Positions 17,692 through 25,794 of a stretch of 64,000 nt of DNA are shown here, piece after piece. A model generated the notes under the pieces. The model made no database searches. It was not told the origin of the DNA and worked only from the letters and a program-made list of their open reading frames with translations. Every line of letters starts with the position of its first letter. Position 1 is the stretch's first letter. Where the stretch lies: positions 12,969-76,968 of the forward strand of contig CAZCSK010000006.1 of the NCBI GenBank assembly GCA_964501265.1, given 5' to 3'. The stretch comes from CAZCSK01 sp964501265 (GTDB lineage Bacteria; Actinomycetota; CADDZG01; JAHWKV01). The position numbers and the translations under genes are program-made.

Positions 17692-18039
17692 TTAAAGAAC
17701 GAGAGCCTGAAGATCATCTAACGACGTAGTGCGGTCCGAGAGGAACGCGTAGACCGCATCCATGATCGCAGAGGCTCCAGGAGGAGCCTCCCAAGTCAAT
17801 TCTCCGACGCCGAGGTGAGAGCCGAAAAAGGCGCAGCATTGCTTCTCCGCTAGGGAGAACTCCTCAAAGATATTGCCCGAGTCCGGCGGAAAGGAAAGTA
17901 GTACTCCATCCTCAGTTCGCTCGACGCCTGTCTGTACGTCTCGCATCTGCTCCAACAGGTGCTGTCGGCCCGCCTTCTGATGGGATTCGATAGTGCAAGC
18001 GATGGGTACCCGTGCATCGAAAAGCGACAACTCTCTCAC
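17692..18039 (-). CDS. small conserved hypothetical protein with CCxFF motif
   Basis: 115 residues. The stretch FSLAEKQCCAFFGSHLGVGELTWEAPPGASA resembles a small domain I have seen in hypothetical proteins near metal-resistance regulators of actinobacteria, with a conserved Cys-Cys that could bind a metal; this link is from memory and weak. GTG start at 18039 lies six bases after a TACGCT box, which supports it as a real, separately transcribed gene. Confidence 0.6.
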   Translation of the reverse strand: MRELSLFDARVPIACTIESHQKAGRQHLLEQMRDVQTGVERTEDGVLLSFPPDSGNIFEEFSLAEKQCCAFFGSHLGVGELTWEAPPGASAIMDAVYAFLSDRTTSLDDLQALVL

Positions 18040-18045
18040 CTGGTC

Positions 18046-18051
18046 AGCGTA
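18046..18051 (-). promoter_or_regulatory. -10 box TACGCT of the CCxFF protein, leaderless
   Basis: TACGCT, six bases, then GTG at 18039. Confidence 0.5.
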
Positions 18052-18078
18052 CCAATGTTTTGCCCAGGAGCAATGCCC

Positions 18079-18732
18079 TTAGGCAGGGCAGACAAGCTCA
18101 TCGCGCCAAAGAGCAAAGAACGCCTGAAGATCGGCGAGAACGGCCTCGTCCACTGCGAACTCCTCGCGATCGAGACGTCTGATGGTTTCCAGCATCTGGG
18201 CGAACACTCCCTCTTCGAAGCCGGGATCCTTCTGCTTCGCGAGCTCGAGCAAACGATCTTTGCCGAATCGCTGGGCGAGCGAGAAGACATCGACGAAATC
18301 CCGTCCGACGGCACGCGAGAAGAGTGCGAGCACCTTGTCCGCCGCAAGCTCCTCGGGAGCGACCGTCGGGCCAAGGGGTCCGGGTGCGACGAACATCAAA
18401 CGCGAGTCCTGCGCCAGATCGACCTGGCATCGCTCTCCATCACCCGAGACAACGAGCCGGACGAACGTGGGCGTCACCTGCTGACGCTCGACAGTAAGAT
18501 CCTCACTGACGAGCAAAACTTCGATCGAATCAAGCAAGCCCTCTATACCGGCGGAGGTCGTGAAGAAGTCGAGATCGGTGGTCCCGCGATCAACCAATCC
18601 CATGGATATGAGAGCGGCACCGCCGGCGAGTGCGAGATCCGGATCGGAGCTCCGCTCCAGGACGATGCGGGCCACGCGCCGCTGCAGCTCGGTCAGCACG
18701 CGAGGTCGAGGGCGCGTCGCCGGTGCATCCAT
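18079..18732 (-). CDS. AbiEii/AbiGii-type nucleotidyltransferase toxin
   Basis: 217 residues. Nucleotidyltransferase core ALAGGAALISMGLVDRGTTDLDFFT carries the GG and DxD elements; C-terminal part APEELAADKVLALFSRAVGRDFVDVFSLAQRFG fits the AbiEii/AbiGii family, whose members act as type IV-like or tRNA-modifying toxins in abortive infection. It overlaps the end of the upstream partner gene by 40 bases from the ATG, or by only 7 bases from a GTG at 18699. Cytoplasmic, in a two-gene operon with the next entry. Confidence 0.8.
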   Translation of the reverse strand: MDAPATRPRPRVLTELQRRVARIVLERSSDPDLALAGGAALISMGLVDRGTTDLDFFTTSAGIEGLLDSIEVLLVSEDLTVERQQVTPTFVRLVVSGDGERCQVDLAQDSRLMFVAPGPLGPTVAPEELAADKVLALFSRAVGRDFVDVFSLAQRFGKDRLLELAKQKDPGFEEGVFAQMLETIRRLDREEFAVDEAVLADLQAFFALWRDELVCPA

Positions 18733-19412
18733 TCGGCCCAGGCGCGCCGCACGCGGGGAGGTAGGACAAGTTCATGCCAGTCCGCGACGAGGATGTCCAC
18801 GTCGATGAACCTCCGGACATCGTCCTCCAGCCCCTCGCTAAGCACCTGCTCGTACACCAGCCGCCGTTGGCGAGGGTTGCCAAGGTCGTAAGAGCGCGCA
18901 GGGTGACTCCATCGCACATGGAGCGGCAGCTCGATGACACCCGATGCTTTTTCGATCGACGGGTCGTCCACGTCGTCGGGGATGGCGACAGGACGGCTCA
19001 AGTGCGCCGACTGGGGAGGCGAGACAGCGCGGCTGCGAGCCGTCCGGCGCCAGCGTTCGAGGGCAAACGCTAGGGGCACCGAGGTACCGAGCCCGGCTGC
19101 AGCGGCGGCGCTCTCAGCGACGTCGGTTAGCAGCCGCACACGCTCAGCCGAAGTGAGATAGGACGCTCCGGGCACGGCCCGAGACACCCACCGGCTCAGG
19201 CTAGGCGCCGCTGCAAGGTCCGATGCAGCTTCCAGAATGATCCTGGCCAGAGTGGCCAGACCGTCGCGCATGGCCTCGGCCCGCGGACCTGTGGTGAGGA
19301 CGAGATTCGGCCCGTCACGGCGGGTGAGGCGGACGTCGCCTTTGTCGAGCGTGCGCAGGACATCACCCGAGTGTCGGAGGAACCAGCTCAGGGTAGAGTC
19401 CTCGCTCGCCAT
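18693..19412 (-). CDS. probable antitoxin partner of the AbiEii-like toxin
   Basis: 239 residues. The N-terminus HSGDVLRTLDKGDVRLTRRDGPNLVL resembles Phd/YefM-type antitoxin folds (strand-turn-strand with LTRR); the rest is not a family I can name, with C-terminal RWSHPARSYDLGNPRQRRLVYEQVL and a WHELVLPPRVRRAWAEWM end. First gene of the operon, with a near-consensus TATAAT seven bases before its ATG and an inverted repeat over that promoter, consistent with autoregulation by an antitoxin. Function as antitoxin is inferred from position. Confidence 0.7.
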   Translation of the reverse strand: MASEDSTLSWFLRHSGDVLRTLDKGDVRLTRRDGPNLVLTTGPRAEAMRDGLATLARIILEAASDLAAAPSLSRWVSRAVPGASYLTSAERVRLLTDVAESAAAAAGLGTSVPLAFALERWRRTARSRAVSPPQSAHLSRPVAIPDDVDDPSIEKASGVIELPLHVRWSHPARSYDLGNPRQRRLVYEQVLSEGLEDDVRRFIDVDILVADWHELVLPPRVRRAWAEWMHRRRALDLAC

Positions 19413-19419
19413 ATCTGCA

Positions 19420-19439
19420 ATTATACATGGAAATGTACA
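19420..19439 (-). promoter_or_regulatory. TATAAT promoter with overlapping inverted-repeat operator of the toxin-antitoxin operon
   Basis: On the minus strand TATAAT (19425-19420) is followed by seven bases and the ATG at 19412. Immediately upstream and overlapping, TACAT-TTCC-ATGTA (19437-19424) forms an inverted repeat, and ATGTACAT (19432-19439) is itself palindromic. The position is right for an antitoxin-bound operator. Confidence 0.6.
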
Positions 19440-19575
19440 TGATTACTGCTGACAACCCATCTCGCCAGCGCAGGCCGAGGCTCTTCTTTGCGGTTGTGCT
19501 CAAAGATCGGATCGATCCCAAACTGCACGGGCGACTTTCAAAAAAGCCACGCGCTTGTTTCGCCTCCCCCTCGTT

Positions 19576-20133
19576 CTACGACCCCAGCACCTGCTGCTCG
19601 TCCTGCTTGTTCCGCTGCAACGCGCTGCGCTGCTCTCGTTGCTTTCGCCACCCGTACCTGGTTAAGCCCTGCGGCTTGTACAGATTGAGCACCAAGATCA
19701 CGACCAACACCACCGCGCCGCCAACGGAGTGGACCAATGTGCTCCCTAGCGCTCGCAGGTCGTCAAGTGACGTTGTCGGGTCAGCTGAGATGCCTGCGAG
19801 GTGGCGGATGGTTTGCGTTTCCACGAGCAAGACGACGGTGGCGATGATAGTCATGAGGAGGGAGATTAGGACCCAATAATGCCGGAACAAGCCCCACTTA
19901 GTCCCCAGTGACATGAGGATTCCGGTGATCAGCGACGCCAAGGCAAAGGGGACGATGACGTTGCGGGCGATCAATTCCATCCCGAGGTAGACCGCACGTA
20001 ACGTCTGAGCGTCGTCGCTGATTGCAGCGGCAACGTCGAGTGAAATATAGGCGGCGACCGCGCCAATCCAGCCCACCGAGACAGTTAGATGCGCGGCGAG
20101 TGCGAACCTGCGGAGGCTTGGCGACATGGTCAT
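19576..20133 (-). CDS. four-helix integral membrane protein downstream of the cupredoxin gene
   Basis: 185 residues from the ATG at 20133 (MTMSPSLRRFALAAHLTVSVGWIG). Four hydrophobic segments are visible at about 8-32, 50-75, 85-105 and 130-152. HLTVSVGWIGAV at the start resembles small membrane proteins of the DUF2269/CopD-like type, where a first-helix His can bind haem or copper; assignment is tentative. The larger frame starting at 20307 runs through the cupredoxin gene and is not used. Same strand as, and 28 bases after, the cupredoxin gene, so co-transcribed under the TetR-type operator. Confidence 0.7.
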   Translation of the reverse strand: MTMSPSLRRFALAAHLTVSVGWIGAVAAYISLDVAAAISDDAQTLRAVYLGMELIARNVIVPFALASLITGILMSLGTKWGLFRHYWVLISLLMTIIATVVLLVETQTIRHLAGISADPTTSLDDLRALGSTLVHSVGGAVVLVVILVLNLYKPQGLTRYGWRKQREQRSALQRNKQDEQQVLGS

Positions 20134-20161
20134 GGCGGTGTAACTCGGTGGGAAACCTGCA

Positions 20162-20785
20162 TCAGGTAATCGTGATCTGGCCGCGCATTCCTGCCTCATA
20201 GTGACCTTGAATGTGGCAGGCGTACTCGAGCGTCCCGGTCTCACCAAACCGCCATGTGAGCTGCTTTGTCTCCCCGGGCTGCAGCGTGATGCTGTTTGGA
20301 AAGCCATGGGCCGCTCCCGAGGGGATATGGGCCATCGCCTCGGCGTGTTCTCGCTGCATCGCGGCGTCTCCGAGCGTGAATTCGTGCACGGTCTGGCCGG
20401 AGTTGGTCACCACGAACGCGACCGTCTCTCCCGCCGACACCTTCATCCTGCTCGGCTCGAACGTCATTGTGTCGAGGGAACTGACCTCGACCGTGCGGGC
20501 GGCCGCTTCCGTCTTAGCGGGCCCCCCAACAGCGTTGGGCTCTTGCTTACCGACGGAGGGTGATGTTGGACCACCAGCGCCACCCATGTGGCGACCAGGG
20601 CCGTGGCGACCCCCGGGGCCAAGTTGGCCGGTAAGGAGCCCGATGACAATAATCACGATCAGGACGATTGCGATGAGCCCGAATACCTTCACCCAGCGCG
20701 GCATGCCGGGCTTCGATCCGCCCCCCGACGTTCCGCCGGTATCGTCCTCGGTATTCGTCTCGGCGATGTTGGATTGGTCAGTCAA
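20162..20785 (-). CDS. membrane-anchored cupredoxin (plastocyanin-like)
   Basis: 207 residues from a TTG at 20785 with a good Shine-Dalgarno (CGGGAGG) eight bases upstream; the longer frame starting at 20851 begins inside the promoter. N-terminal tail, one membrane helix (about 30-50), Gly/Pro linker, then a cupredoxin domain (about 95-207). Type-1 copper ligands visible: His in TVHEFTLGD, then YACHIQGHYEAGM (Cys, His, Met). So it is probably an extracytoplasmic electron-transfer or copper-binding protein. Divergent from a TetR regulator whose likely operator covers this promoter. Confidence 0.85.
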   Translation of the reverse strand: MTDQSNIAETNTEDDTGGTSGGGSKPGMPRWVKVFGLIAIVLIVIIVIGLLTGQLGPGGRHGPGRHMGGAGGPTSPSVGKQEPNAVGGPAKTEAAARTVEVSSLDTMTFEPSRMKVSAGETVAFVVTNSGQTVHEFTLGDAAMQREHAEAMAHIPSGAAHGFPNSITLQPGETKQLTWRFGETGTLEYACHIQGHYEAGMRGQITIT

Positions 20786-20823
20786 GAGCGGATCCTCCCG
20801 TGTCTTAAGTCGCGTTGCCCGAA

Positions 20824-20851
20824 ACTTTACAATACAGAGTGTCTCTGTCAA
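20824..20851 (-). promoter_or_regulatory. cupredoxin promoter with TetR-type palindromic operator
   Basis: Minus strand: -35 TTGACA (20851-20846), 16-base spacer, -10 TAAAGT (20829-20824). The perfect palindrome ACAGAG-TGT-CTCTGT at 20834-20848 covers the -35 end and most of the spacer, a classic repressor position; the divergent tetR is the obvious candidate. Confidence 0.65.
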
Positions 20852-20879
20852 ATCAGAGCGACGCTAGGCCGTCGCTGCG

Positions 20880-20885
20880 TATAAT
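20880..20885 (+). promoter_or_regulatory. -10 box TATAAT of tetR, leaderless
   Basis: TATAAT, six bases, then GTG at 20892. Confidence 0.6.
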
Positions 20886-20891
20886 TAGAAC

Positions 20892-21476
20892 GTGCCGACG
20901 ATCTGGAACAAAACCATCGAGGCCCACAGACGCGAGGTGCGCGATGCGATCCTGCACACCACCGCGGCGTTGGTGGCGCAACACGGGTTGACCTCAGTGA
21001 CTATGTCGCAGATCGCCGAGAATACGGGAATAGGCAGGGCGACCCTCTACAAATACTTCCCCGGCGTTGAGGAGATCCTGCTCGCGTGGCACGAGGAACA
21101 GATAAACCGACACCTTCTATACCTGACCGAGGTCAGGGATGGAATTGAGGATCCGGCCCTAAGGCTAGAGGCAGTCTTGGAGGCATATGCCCTCATCTCC
21201 CACGAATCTCACGGACACAGAGACACAGAGCTGGGGGCCTTCCTGCACCGCGACCGACACCTTGTTAGTGCCCAGCACGAACTCCACGCCTTGGTTCGCG
21301 ATTTGCTGTCGCGGGCCGCGGAAGTAGGCGCCGTTAGAACTGACGTCTCGACTGAGGAGCTTGCGAACTACTGCCTGCATGCGCTCTCGGCATCGGGCGG
21401 CCTACGGTCCAAGGCTGCCGTCCACAGGCTGGTGTCGGTCACGGTCGCCGGGCTAGACCCCAGGCCTGGATCCTGA
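20892..21476 (+). CDS. TetR-family transcriptional regulator
   Basis: 194 residues. N-terminal HTH with AILHTTAALVAQHGLTSVTMSQIAENTGIGRATLYKYFPGVEEIL, the TetR DNA-binding signature (about 17-62); the C-terminal ligand domain is not assignable. Divergent from the cupredoxin gene with a 15-bp palindrome in between, so it probably represses the cupredoxin/membrane-protein operon and possibly itself. The inducer cannot be read from sequence; copper or an organic ligand are both possible. Confidence 0.9.
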   Translation: MPTIWNKTIEAHRREVRDAILHTTAALVAQHGLTSVTMSQIAENTGIGRATLYKYFPGVEEILLAWHEEQINRHLLYLTEVRDGIEDPALRLEAVLEAYALISHESHGHRDTELGAFLHRDRHLVSAQHELHALVRDLLSRAAEVGAVRTDVSTEELANYCLHALSASGGLRSKAAVHRLVSVTVAGLDPRPGS

Positions 21477-21923
21477 TCTTTACGCTCCAATGCTAGCGTG
21501 ATGACCTGCCCAAGTGCGCAGGTCTTGACGAAAGTGATTTGTTCGACTCCTGCGAGTTTGTGGAGTCCCACCTCCCGTGCCGCAGAATGGCTCCGGGACT
21601 TCACACTTATCACCTATGTTGCCGCGACATCACATTTGTGCACCCAACTTGTCACAATACGAACAAATCGCAGACGCTTGAAGGCGAGCCGTTTGGACTG
21701 ATGAAACCGCACAGCAAGGGCCGTCGAAACGGATACTTTAAGAGTTGAGAATCTGGATCTAGGGGGGGCCAACTCATCGGATTCATGCGTTTCTCCCCTT
21801 CAAGACTCCCACGGTATCGGGGGACTACGCCTGCGGCTCCACGAGGAAGGCTGCGCACGAGGAAGGCTGCGCGTCACGCCAACATCACACCAACGTCACA
21901 CCTCGCGCCCATCCGCGCCTAGC
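21477..21923. other. 447-base intergenic region without a convincing gene
   Basis: Short open frames here look random. It holds a hairpin just after tetR (GACCTGC 21503-21509 / GCAGGTC 21518-21524, no T-run, possible weak terminator), a 14-base match to the right end of the IS481 copy (GCCGCGACATCACA at 21621-21634) and a 16-bp tandem duplication at 21841-21872. Looks like accessory debris. Confidence 0.6.
21841..21872. repeat. 16-bp tandem duplication
   Basis: ACGAGGAAGGCTGCGC occurs twice head to tail. Confidence 0.85.
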
Positions 21924-22886
21924 TTAAAAGAGTTCATAAGGCTTGTCCGCCTCGAGGTCCATTCCGAAGATTCGCTTTCCCTCCTTGCTGATTCCGGTCT
22001 TCAGGTCGCGCCTTTCCAGCCAGAAAGAGACGTCTTTAGCAGAAACGCCCTTCTTTACTGACCAGCACCGCCAGGGGGGTTCGTGGAGCCCGTGGGAGTC
22101 GAATACTTCTTGAAAAATCTCTGGCATCCGGTCGCCAGCCTGCCATGCCTCTAGGCGATATTGGGGCACGACAATCACTGGCTTCGTCGATTTCAGAAAG
22201 GGGGCTACGTCCACTGCCGGCGGGAACTTGCCTTGCCGATACCAGAGATAGACCGTGTTGCGCGCCTTTCCTAGGATCTCTCCGGCCTCCTTCAGCGAGA
22301 GGTTGTCCGGATCGCCTAGCGGTCGATATTTCGGTCGCTGCAATTCAGGAGCCTCCGCAGTGGGTGGGTCTTCCTCGGGCTTCGGATCGTTGGGGCGCAC
22401 GCGAGGGATGCCACGGGTCCACACGTCGATGAACAAGTCGCCCAGGCGGACGCGCTCGCGTACCTGCCTGCAGAGAAGCCCGATTTGATCGAGTGCCTGA
22501 TCAGTCAGAGCTTTCGTTCGAGGATCTTTGATCTGTCCAGATTTGGCGGCGCGCGCCAATGCTTCAGCCTCCTCCACGGTTAGGTGAACATCGAGGCCCT
22601 CATTCGCCACCGCTTCTCCGAGCATCTCGGAAGTCTGGAACTCAACCTGTGGGTTCTTGCGGCGCAAGATCCATCGGTAGCCGGTATTGCGATTCGTGAT
22701 GACTGCGGTCTCCGCGTCGGTGGTCGGTTCTCCTTCTTCTCCCCACTCTGACGTTTCTCTCCAGACCCCATTGATCCTCAATCGGGCCCACCATAGCGAG
22801 TCTTCGAGTGTCTGCGAGTTACGGGCCGACTCCGAAGAGTCGGGGAACTCGACCCTGTAAGGGAACTTCTTGTAAGTGTCTGTCAT
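21924..22886 (-). CDS. hypothetical protein with an excisionase/MerR-like HTH
   Basis: 320 residues. No named family recognised. Residues about 200-235 (NLSLKEAGEILGKARNTVYLWYRQGKFPP) look like a helix-turn-helix of the MerR/excisionase type. The C-terminal part (VPQYRLEAWQAGDRMPEIF) continues the same feel, and the N-terminal part contains WWARLRINGVWRETSEWGEEGEP. Typical of genes in mobile or accessory regions. Isolated, flanked by 450-570 bases without genes on both sides. Confidence 0.6.
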   Translation of the reverse strand: MTDTYKKFPYRVEFPDSSESARNSQTLEDSLWWARLRINGVWRETSEWGEEGEPTTDAETAVITNRNTGYRWILRRKNPQVEFQTSEMLGEAVANEGLDVHLTVEEAEALARAAKSGQIKDPRTKALTDQALDQIGLLCRQVRERVRLGDLFIDVWTRGIPRVRPNDPKPEEDPPTAEAPELQRPKYRPLGDPDNLSLKEAGEILGKARNTVYLWYRQGKFPPAVDVAPFLKSTKPVIVVPQYRLEAWQAGDRMPEIFQEVFDSHGLHEPPWRCWSVKKGVSAKDVSFWLERRDLKTGISKEGKRIFGMDLEADKPYELF

Positions 22887-23453
22887 GCGGACCTCGTCTC
22901 TGGTCCAGATCCACTAGTCGGACCGGGAAGGATTTGAAATTCAGTCGCTTGCTACGTGAGAAACATCGTAATCATCCCCACTGACATCCAAGTGGGGCGA
23001 GCAAGACCCCAACTGAGCAGATGGAACGCTACTTGCAATTTTGCCGTGCGATCGGAGGGGACTTCATCGATCATGTTGGCCGTTGCCTTTCAGTCGCCAA
23101 AGATTTATTCGCGACTTCGCTTTACTTCCGTCGGCGTCTGTCGATAATTCGTATTGCCCGAGGGGCGGAAGCGGCTTGCCGTGGAAGTTCCTCGGGCACT
23201 TTCGCGCTCGGCCCTATCTCGTTCGAACCGCTTCTTCACCCCCCATCACAAACATCTCACCAACCTCGTCCATTCCTAAGCACACCTCCGACGGACCCGC
23301 CAAAGAACCGGCAATAGGCGCGCCGATTCGGGTAGGCTAGAGTCCGTAGCACGCCAAGTCTCCTCTACTGTCCATAAGTCTCACCGTCGGTGGACTCGGT
23401 GGACGCGGCTGACGAGCAGCCAACACAGTGACTGCGACGGAGAGTGATCGAAG
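22887..23453. other. 567-base region without a recognisable gene
   Basis: Small open frames on the plus strand (about 60-100 codons) show no protein-like pattern and no start signals. I see no RNA gene, repeat or insertion-sequence end in it. Confidence 0.5.
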
Positions 23454-23969
23454 GTGGACCTGCATGTGCTCGGGTACCGGGTCCCCGGTGCCGTTGCGAT
23501 AGGTGCGCCTGGTGGGCTCGTTGCGGGACTCGCGCTGTGGTGGTGGCTCCGCTCCCGTCTTCCCGCACTGCGTGCGCTGACAGGTGGCGGGCTTCTCTGG
23601 GCCCTCACTTTGATCGGCACAGTCGCCCTCAGCCCATCGAGCAGCTTGGCGGTACAGGACGGGTGTCGCCTCACATTGGACACCCCGATCCTCGCTGCGT
23701 TCACCGACGACGCCCGACTCCTCAACCTCCTGCTGTTCGTGCCGGTCGGCTTGCTCGCACTAGTGGCGTTGCCCAGGCGGCTCGGTTGGGTCGCCGTGGT
23801 GATGGCGTTCACGATCCCGGTACTCATCGAACTGGCCCAGACGACATCAGTCGTAAGCCGGTCATGCGATGCCGTTGACCTCGTAGACAACTGGAGCGGA
23901 GGTGCAGTGGGACTTCTCATCGGCCTCCCCCTGCGCGCCCTGATCCCCAAACGATCGCCACCGACCTGA
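23454..23969 (+). CDS. VanZ-like membrane protein
   Basis: 171 residues, GTG start. Four to five hydrophobic helices. VanZ landmarks: DDARLLNLLLFVPVGLLALV (about 88-105), then IPVLIELAQTTSVVSRSCDAVDLVDNWSGGAVG (E...Q......R.cD..D...N..G), conserved through the family. VanZ-like proteins lower sensitivity to some glycopeptides or have unknown envelope roles. It abuts the truncated left end of the IS481 element. Confidence 0.8.
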   Translation: MDLHVLGYRVPGAVAIGAPGGLVAGLALWWWLRSRLPALRALTGGGLLWALTLIGTVALSPSSSLAVQDGCRLTLDTPILAAFTDDARLLNLLLFVPVGLLALVALPRRLGWVAVVMAFTIPVLIELAQTTSVVSRSCDAVDLVDNWSGGAVGLLIGLPLRALIPKRSPPT

Positions 23970-23994
23970 TCAGCGTCAGCGTCGCGCCGCCCCG

Positions 23995-25235
23995 ACGTGC
24001 CGTTATGTGGTCGATGCAGTTGTGGTCGAGGGTCGAAGCTGTCGTGAGGTAGCACGGGCACATGGGGTTTCGAAGAGCTGGGTAGCCAAGTTAGTCCAGC
24101 GGTTCAAGGCCGGCGGGTATGAAGCATTAACCCCCCGGCCCAAGGTCGCGCATAACATTCCGCATCGCACATCGTCTGAATTCGAGGACGAGATCATCTC
24201 GCTTCGAAAGCAACTCGTTGACGCGGGGTACGACGCTGGCGCGCAGACGATCCACTACCATTTGTCGAAGCTCCACGACGACGGGCCATCAGTGACCACG
24301 ATCTGGCGGGTCCTTCGACGCAGAGGTTTCGTAACTCCTCAGCCGCACAAGAGGCCACGTTCGTCCTGGATCCGTTTCGAGGCGCAGTTGCCGAACGAAT
24401 GCTGGCAGTCGGATGTGACGATTTGGAAGCTCGAAGATGGCACCGATGTCGAGATCTTGAACTTCCTCGACGATCACTCCCGCCTCGTGGTGGCGAGTCA
24501 GGTATTTGCGACTACGACCGCTATAGATGTCCTTCAGGTCTTCAAAGCGGCGGGAACGAAATGGGGATTCCCCGCAGCATTGTTGACAGATAACGGGTGC
24601 ATCTACACCACGTGGCATCGAGGAGGTCCCAACATCGTTCAGGAAGAACTGATGGCGAGGGGTATCGCTTTCAAGCACTCACGTCCTTATCATCCGCAGA
24701 CCTGCGGCAAGGTGGAGCGGTTTCATCAAACGATGAAGGGATTCCTTTCGAAACACCCTAAGGCAGCGTCGATCCCCGAGCTACAGGAACAGATGGACCG
24801 CTTCGTGGCTTACTACAACGAAGTCCGTCCCCATCGAGCGCGCGGTCGCATCACACCCAAAGCCGCATTCGATGCACGCGACAAAGCTCGACCAATGGGT
24901 CGCCCTATCGAGATCGGTGCTGGTGTTCGTGTCCGCGAGGATCGCGTCAACAAAAGCGGCAACGTGACACTTCGACATCGATCACGCCTGCATCACATCG
25001 GAATCAGCAAGGATCATGTCGGCAAACGAGTAATCATGCTGATCGATGGTTTGGATATCCGGGTACTTACTGAGGAGGGAGAACTGCTCAGAAGCCTGAT
25101 ACTCGATCCCAGCAAGGACTACCAGGGAACGGGGCTTCCACCTGGACCTCCCAAAGGCAGATACTTGGGGGTTCAAAGAGGAAAAGCGTCCACGATGCGC
25201 TGACACACCTGTCCACGATGCGCCGCGACATCACA
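23995..25235 (+). mobile_element. IS481-family insertion sequence, left end apparently lost
   Basis: Contains the DDE transposase at 24007-25203. The right end is recognisable as TGTCCACGATG...GCCGCGACATCACA (25210-25235), with a second GTCCACGATGCGC (25188-25200) 23 bases earlier. No inverted counterpart of this end is visible before 24007, where the sequence goes straight from the end of the VanZ-like gene into the transposase. The right end lies one or two bases from the 3' end of the tRNA-Arg gene. Confidence 0.7.
24007..25203 (+). CDS. IS481-family transposase, probably lacking its first few residues
   Basis: 398 residues from a GTG. N-terminal HTH (EVARAHGVSKSWVAKLVQRF), then an rve integrase core with DDE residues: Asp in CWQSDVTIWKLEDG, Asp in ALLTDNGCIYT, Glu in CGKVERFHQTMKGFL. 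Related transposases usually begin with MSKA/R before RYVVDAVVVEGRS; here the codons for RY are present upstream of the GTG but no ATG is found, which suggests loss of the original start and left terminal repeat. It may still be translated from the GTG. Confidence 0.9.
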   Translation: MVDAVVVEGRSCREVARAHGVSKSWVAKLVQRFKAGGYEALTPRPKVAHNIPHRTSSEFEDEIISLRKQLVDAGYDAGAQTIHYHLSKLHDDGPSVTTIWRVLRRRGFVTPQPHKRPRSSWIRFEAQLPNECWQSDVTIWKLEDGTDVEILNFLDDHSRLVVASQVFATTTAIDVLQVFKAAGTKWGFPAALLTDNGCIYTTWHRGGPNIVQEELMARGIAFKHSRPYHPQTCGKVERFHQTMKGFLSKHPKAASIPELQEQMDRFVAYYNEVRPHRARGRITPKAAFDARDKARPMGRPIEIGAGVRVREDRVNKSGNVTLRHRSRLHHIGISKDHVGKRVIMLIDGLDIRVLTEEGELLRSLILDPSKDYQGTGLPPGPPKGRYLGVQRGKASTMR

Positions 25236-25238
25236 CGG

Positions 25239-25311
25239 TGCCCCCGGTAGGAATCGAACCTACGACCTTTCACTCCGGAGGCGAACGCTCTATCCCCTGA
25301 GCTACGAGGGC
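25239..25311 (-). tRNA. tRNA-Arg, anticodon CCG
   Basis: Full cloverleaf on the minus strand: acceptor GCCCTCG/CGGGGGC (one G-T pair), D-arm with GCTCAGGGGATAGAGC, anticodon stem TTCGC/GTGAA around loop CTCCGGA (anticodon CCG), T-arm GTAGG-TTCGATT-CCTAC. The 3' flank reads CCG rather than CCA. It lies just before the response regulator-argS operon on the other strand and is next to the IS481 right end. Confidence 0.95.
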
Positions 25312-25395
25312 TCGCGGCCATTGTAAGGGCCAGGTGAGCCCTCGCCCTCACCCCTAGAGGACAGGCATGTCATTATTTGGGGCCAAGGAGTGCTA

Positions 25396-25794
25396 ATGGC
25401 CAAGAAAATACTCATAGCTGACGACGACCCCATAATCATCAAGTTGCTTCAAGTGAATCTCGAGCTTGACGGCTATGAGGTCGTCACCGCCGAGGACGGC
25501 GCTGAAGCAGTTGAAAGGGCCACGGAGACCAAGCCCGACCTCATTATCCTGGACATCATGATGCCTCGCATGGACGGATGGACGGCGCTACAGGAACTCA
25601 AGCGTCAGCCTGAAACAGCGAAAGCCCCTGTAATCCTTCTGTCTGCCAAGGCGCAGCAGGAAGACATTCGCAAAGGTTACGAAGCGGGCGCGGCCGAATA
25701 CTTTACGAAGCCTTTCGACCCATCCGACCTGCTCTCAGCCATCGAGCAGATCCTGGCCGGAACTTACAAGCGCCCCGACAATCCCCGACGCTGA
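25396..25794 (+). CDS. single-domain response regulator
   Basis: 132 residues from the ATG at 25396, five bases after an AAGGAG Shine-Dalgarno. CheY-like receiver: acidic DDD near residue 9-11, phospho-Asp in LIILDIMMPRMDGW, Ser/Thr in VILLSAK and Lys in AEYFTKPFDP. No output domain. Its stop overlaps the argS start (TGATG), so it is cotranscribed with argS and lysA, an unexpected partner for housekeeping genes. Similar to the receiver at 57529. Confidence 0.92.
   Translation: MAKKILIADDDPIIIKLLQVNLELDGYEVVTAEDGAEAVERATETKPDLIILDIMMPRMDGWTALQELKRQPETAKAPVILLSAKAQQEDIRKGYEAGAAEYFTKPFDPSDLLSAIEQILAGTYKRPDNPRR

Noticed and set aside
20786..20851. Start of the cupredoxin at the TTG at 20851
   Set aside because: It would sit in the -35 TTGACA box; a TTG with strong Shine-Dalgarno lies at 20785.
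21539..21748. Short plus-strand frames after tetR
   Set aside because: Random composition and no start signal; region holds only an IS-end-like match and repeats.
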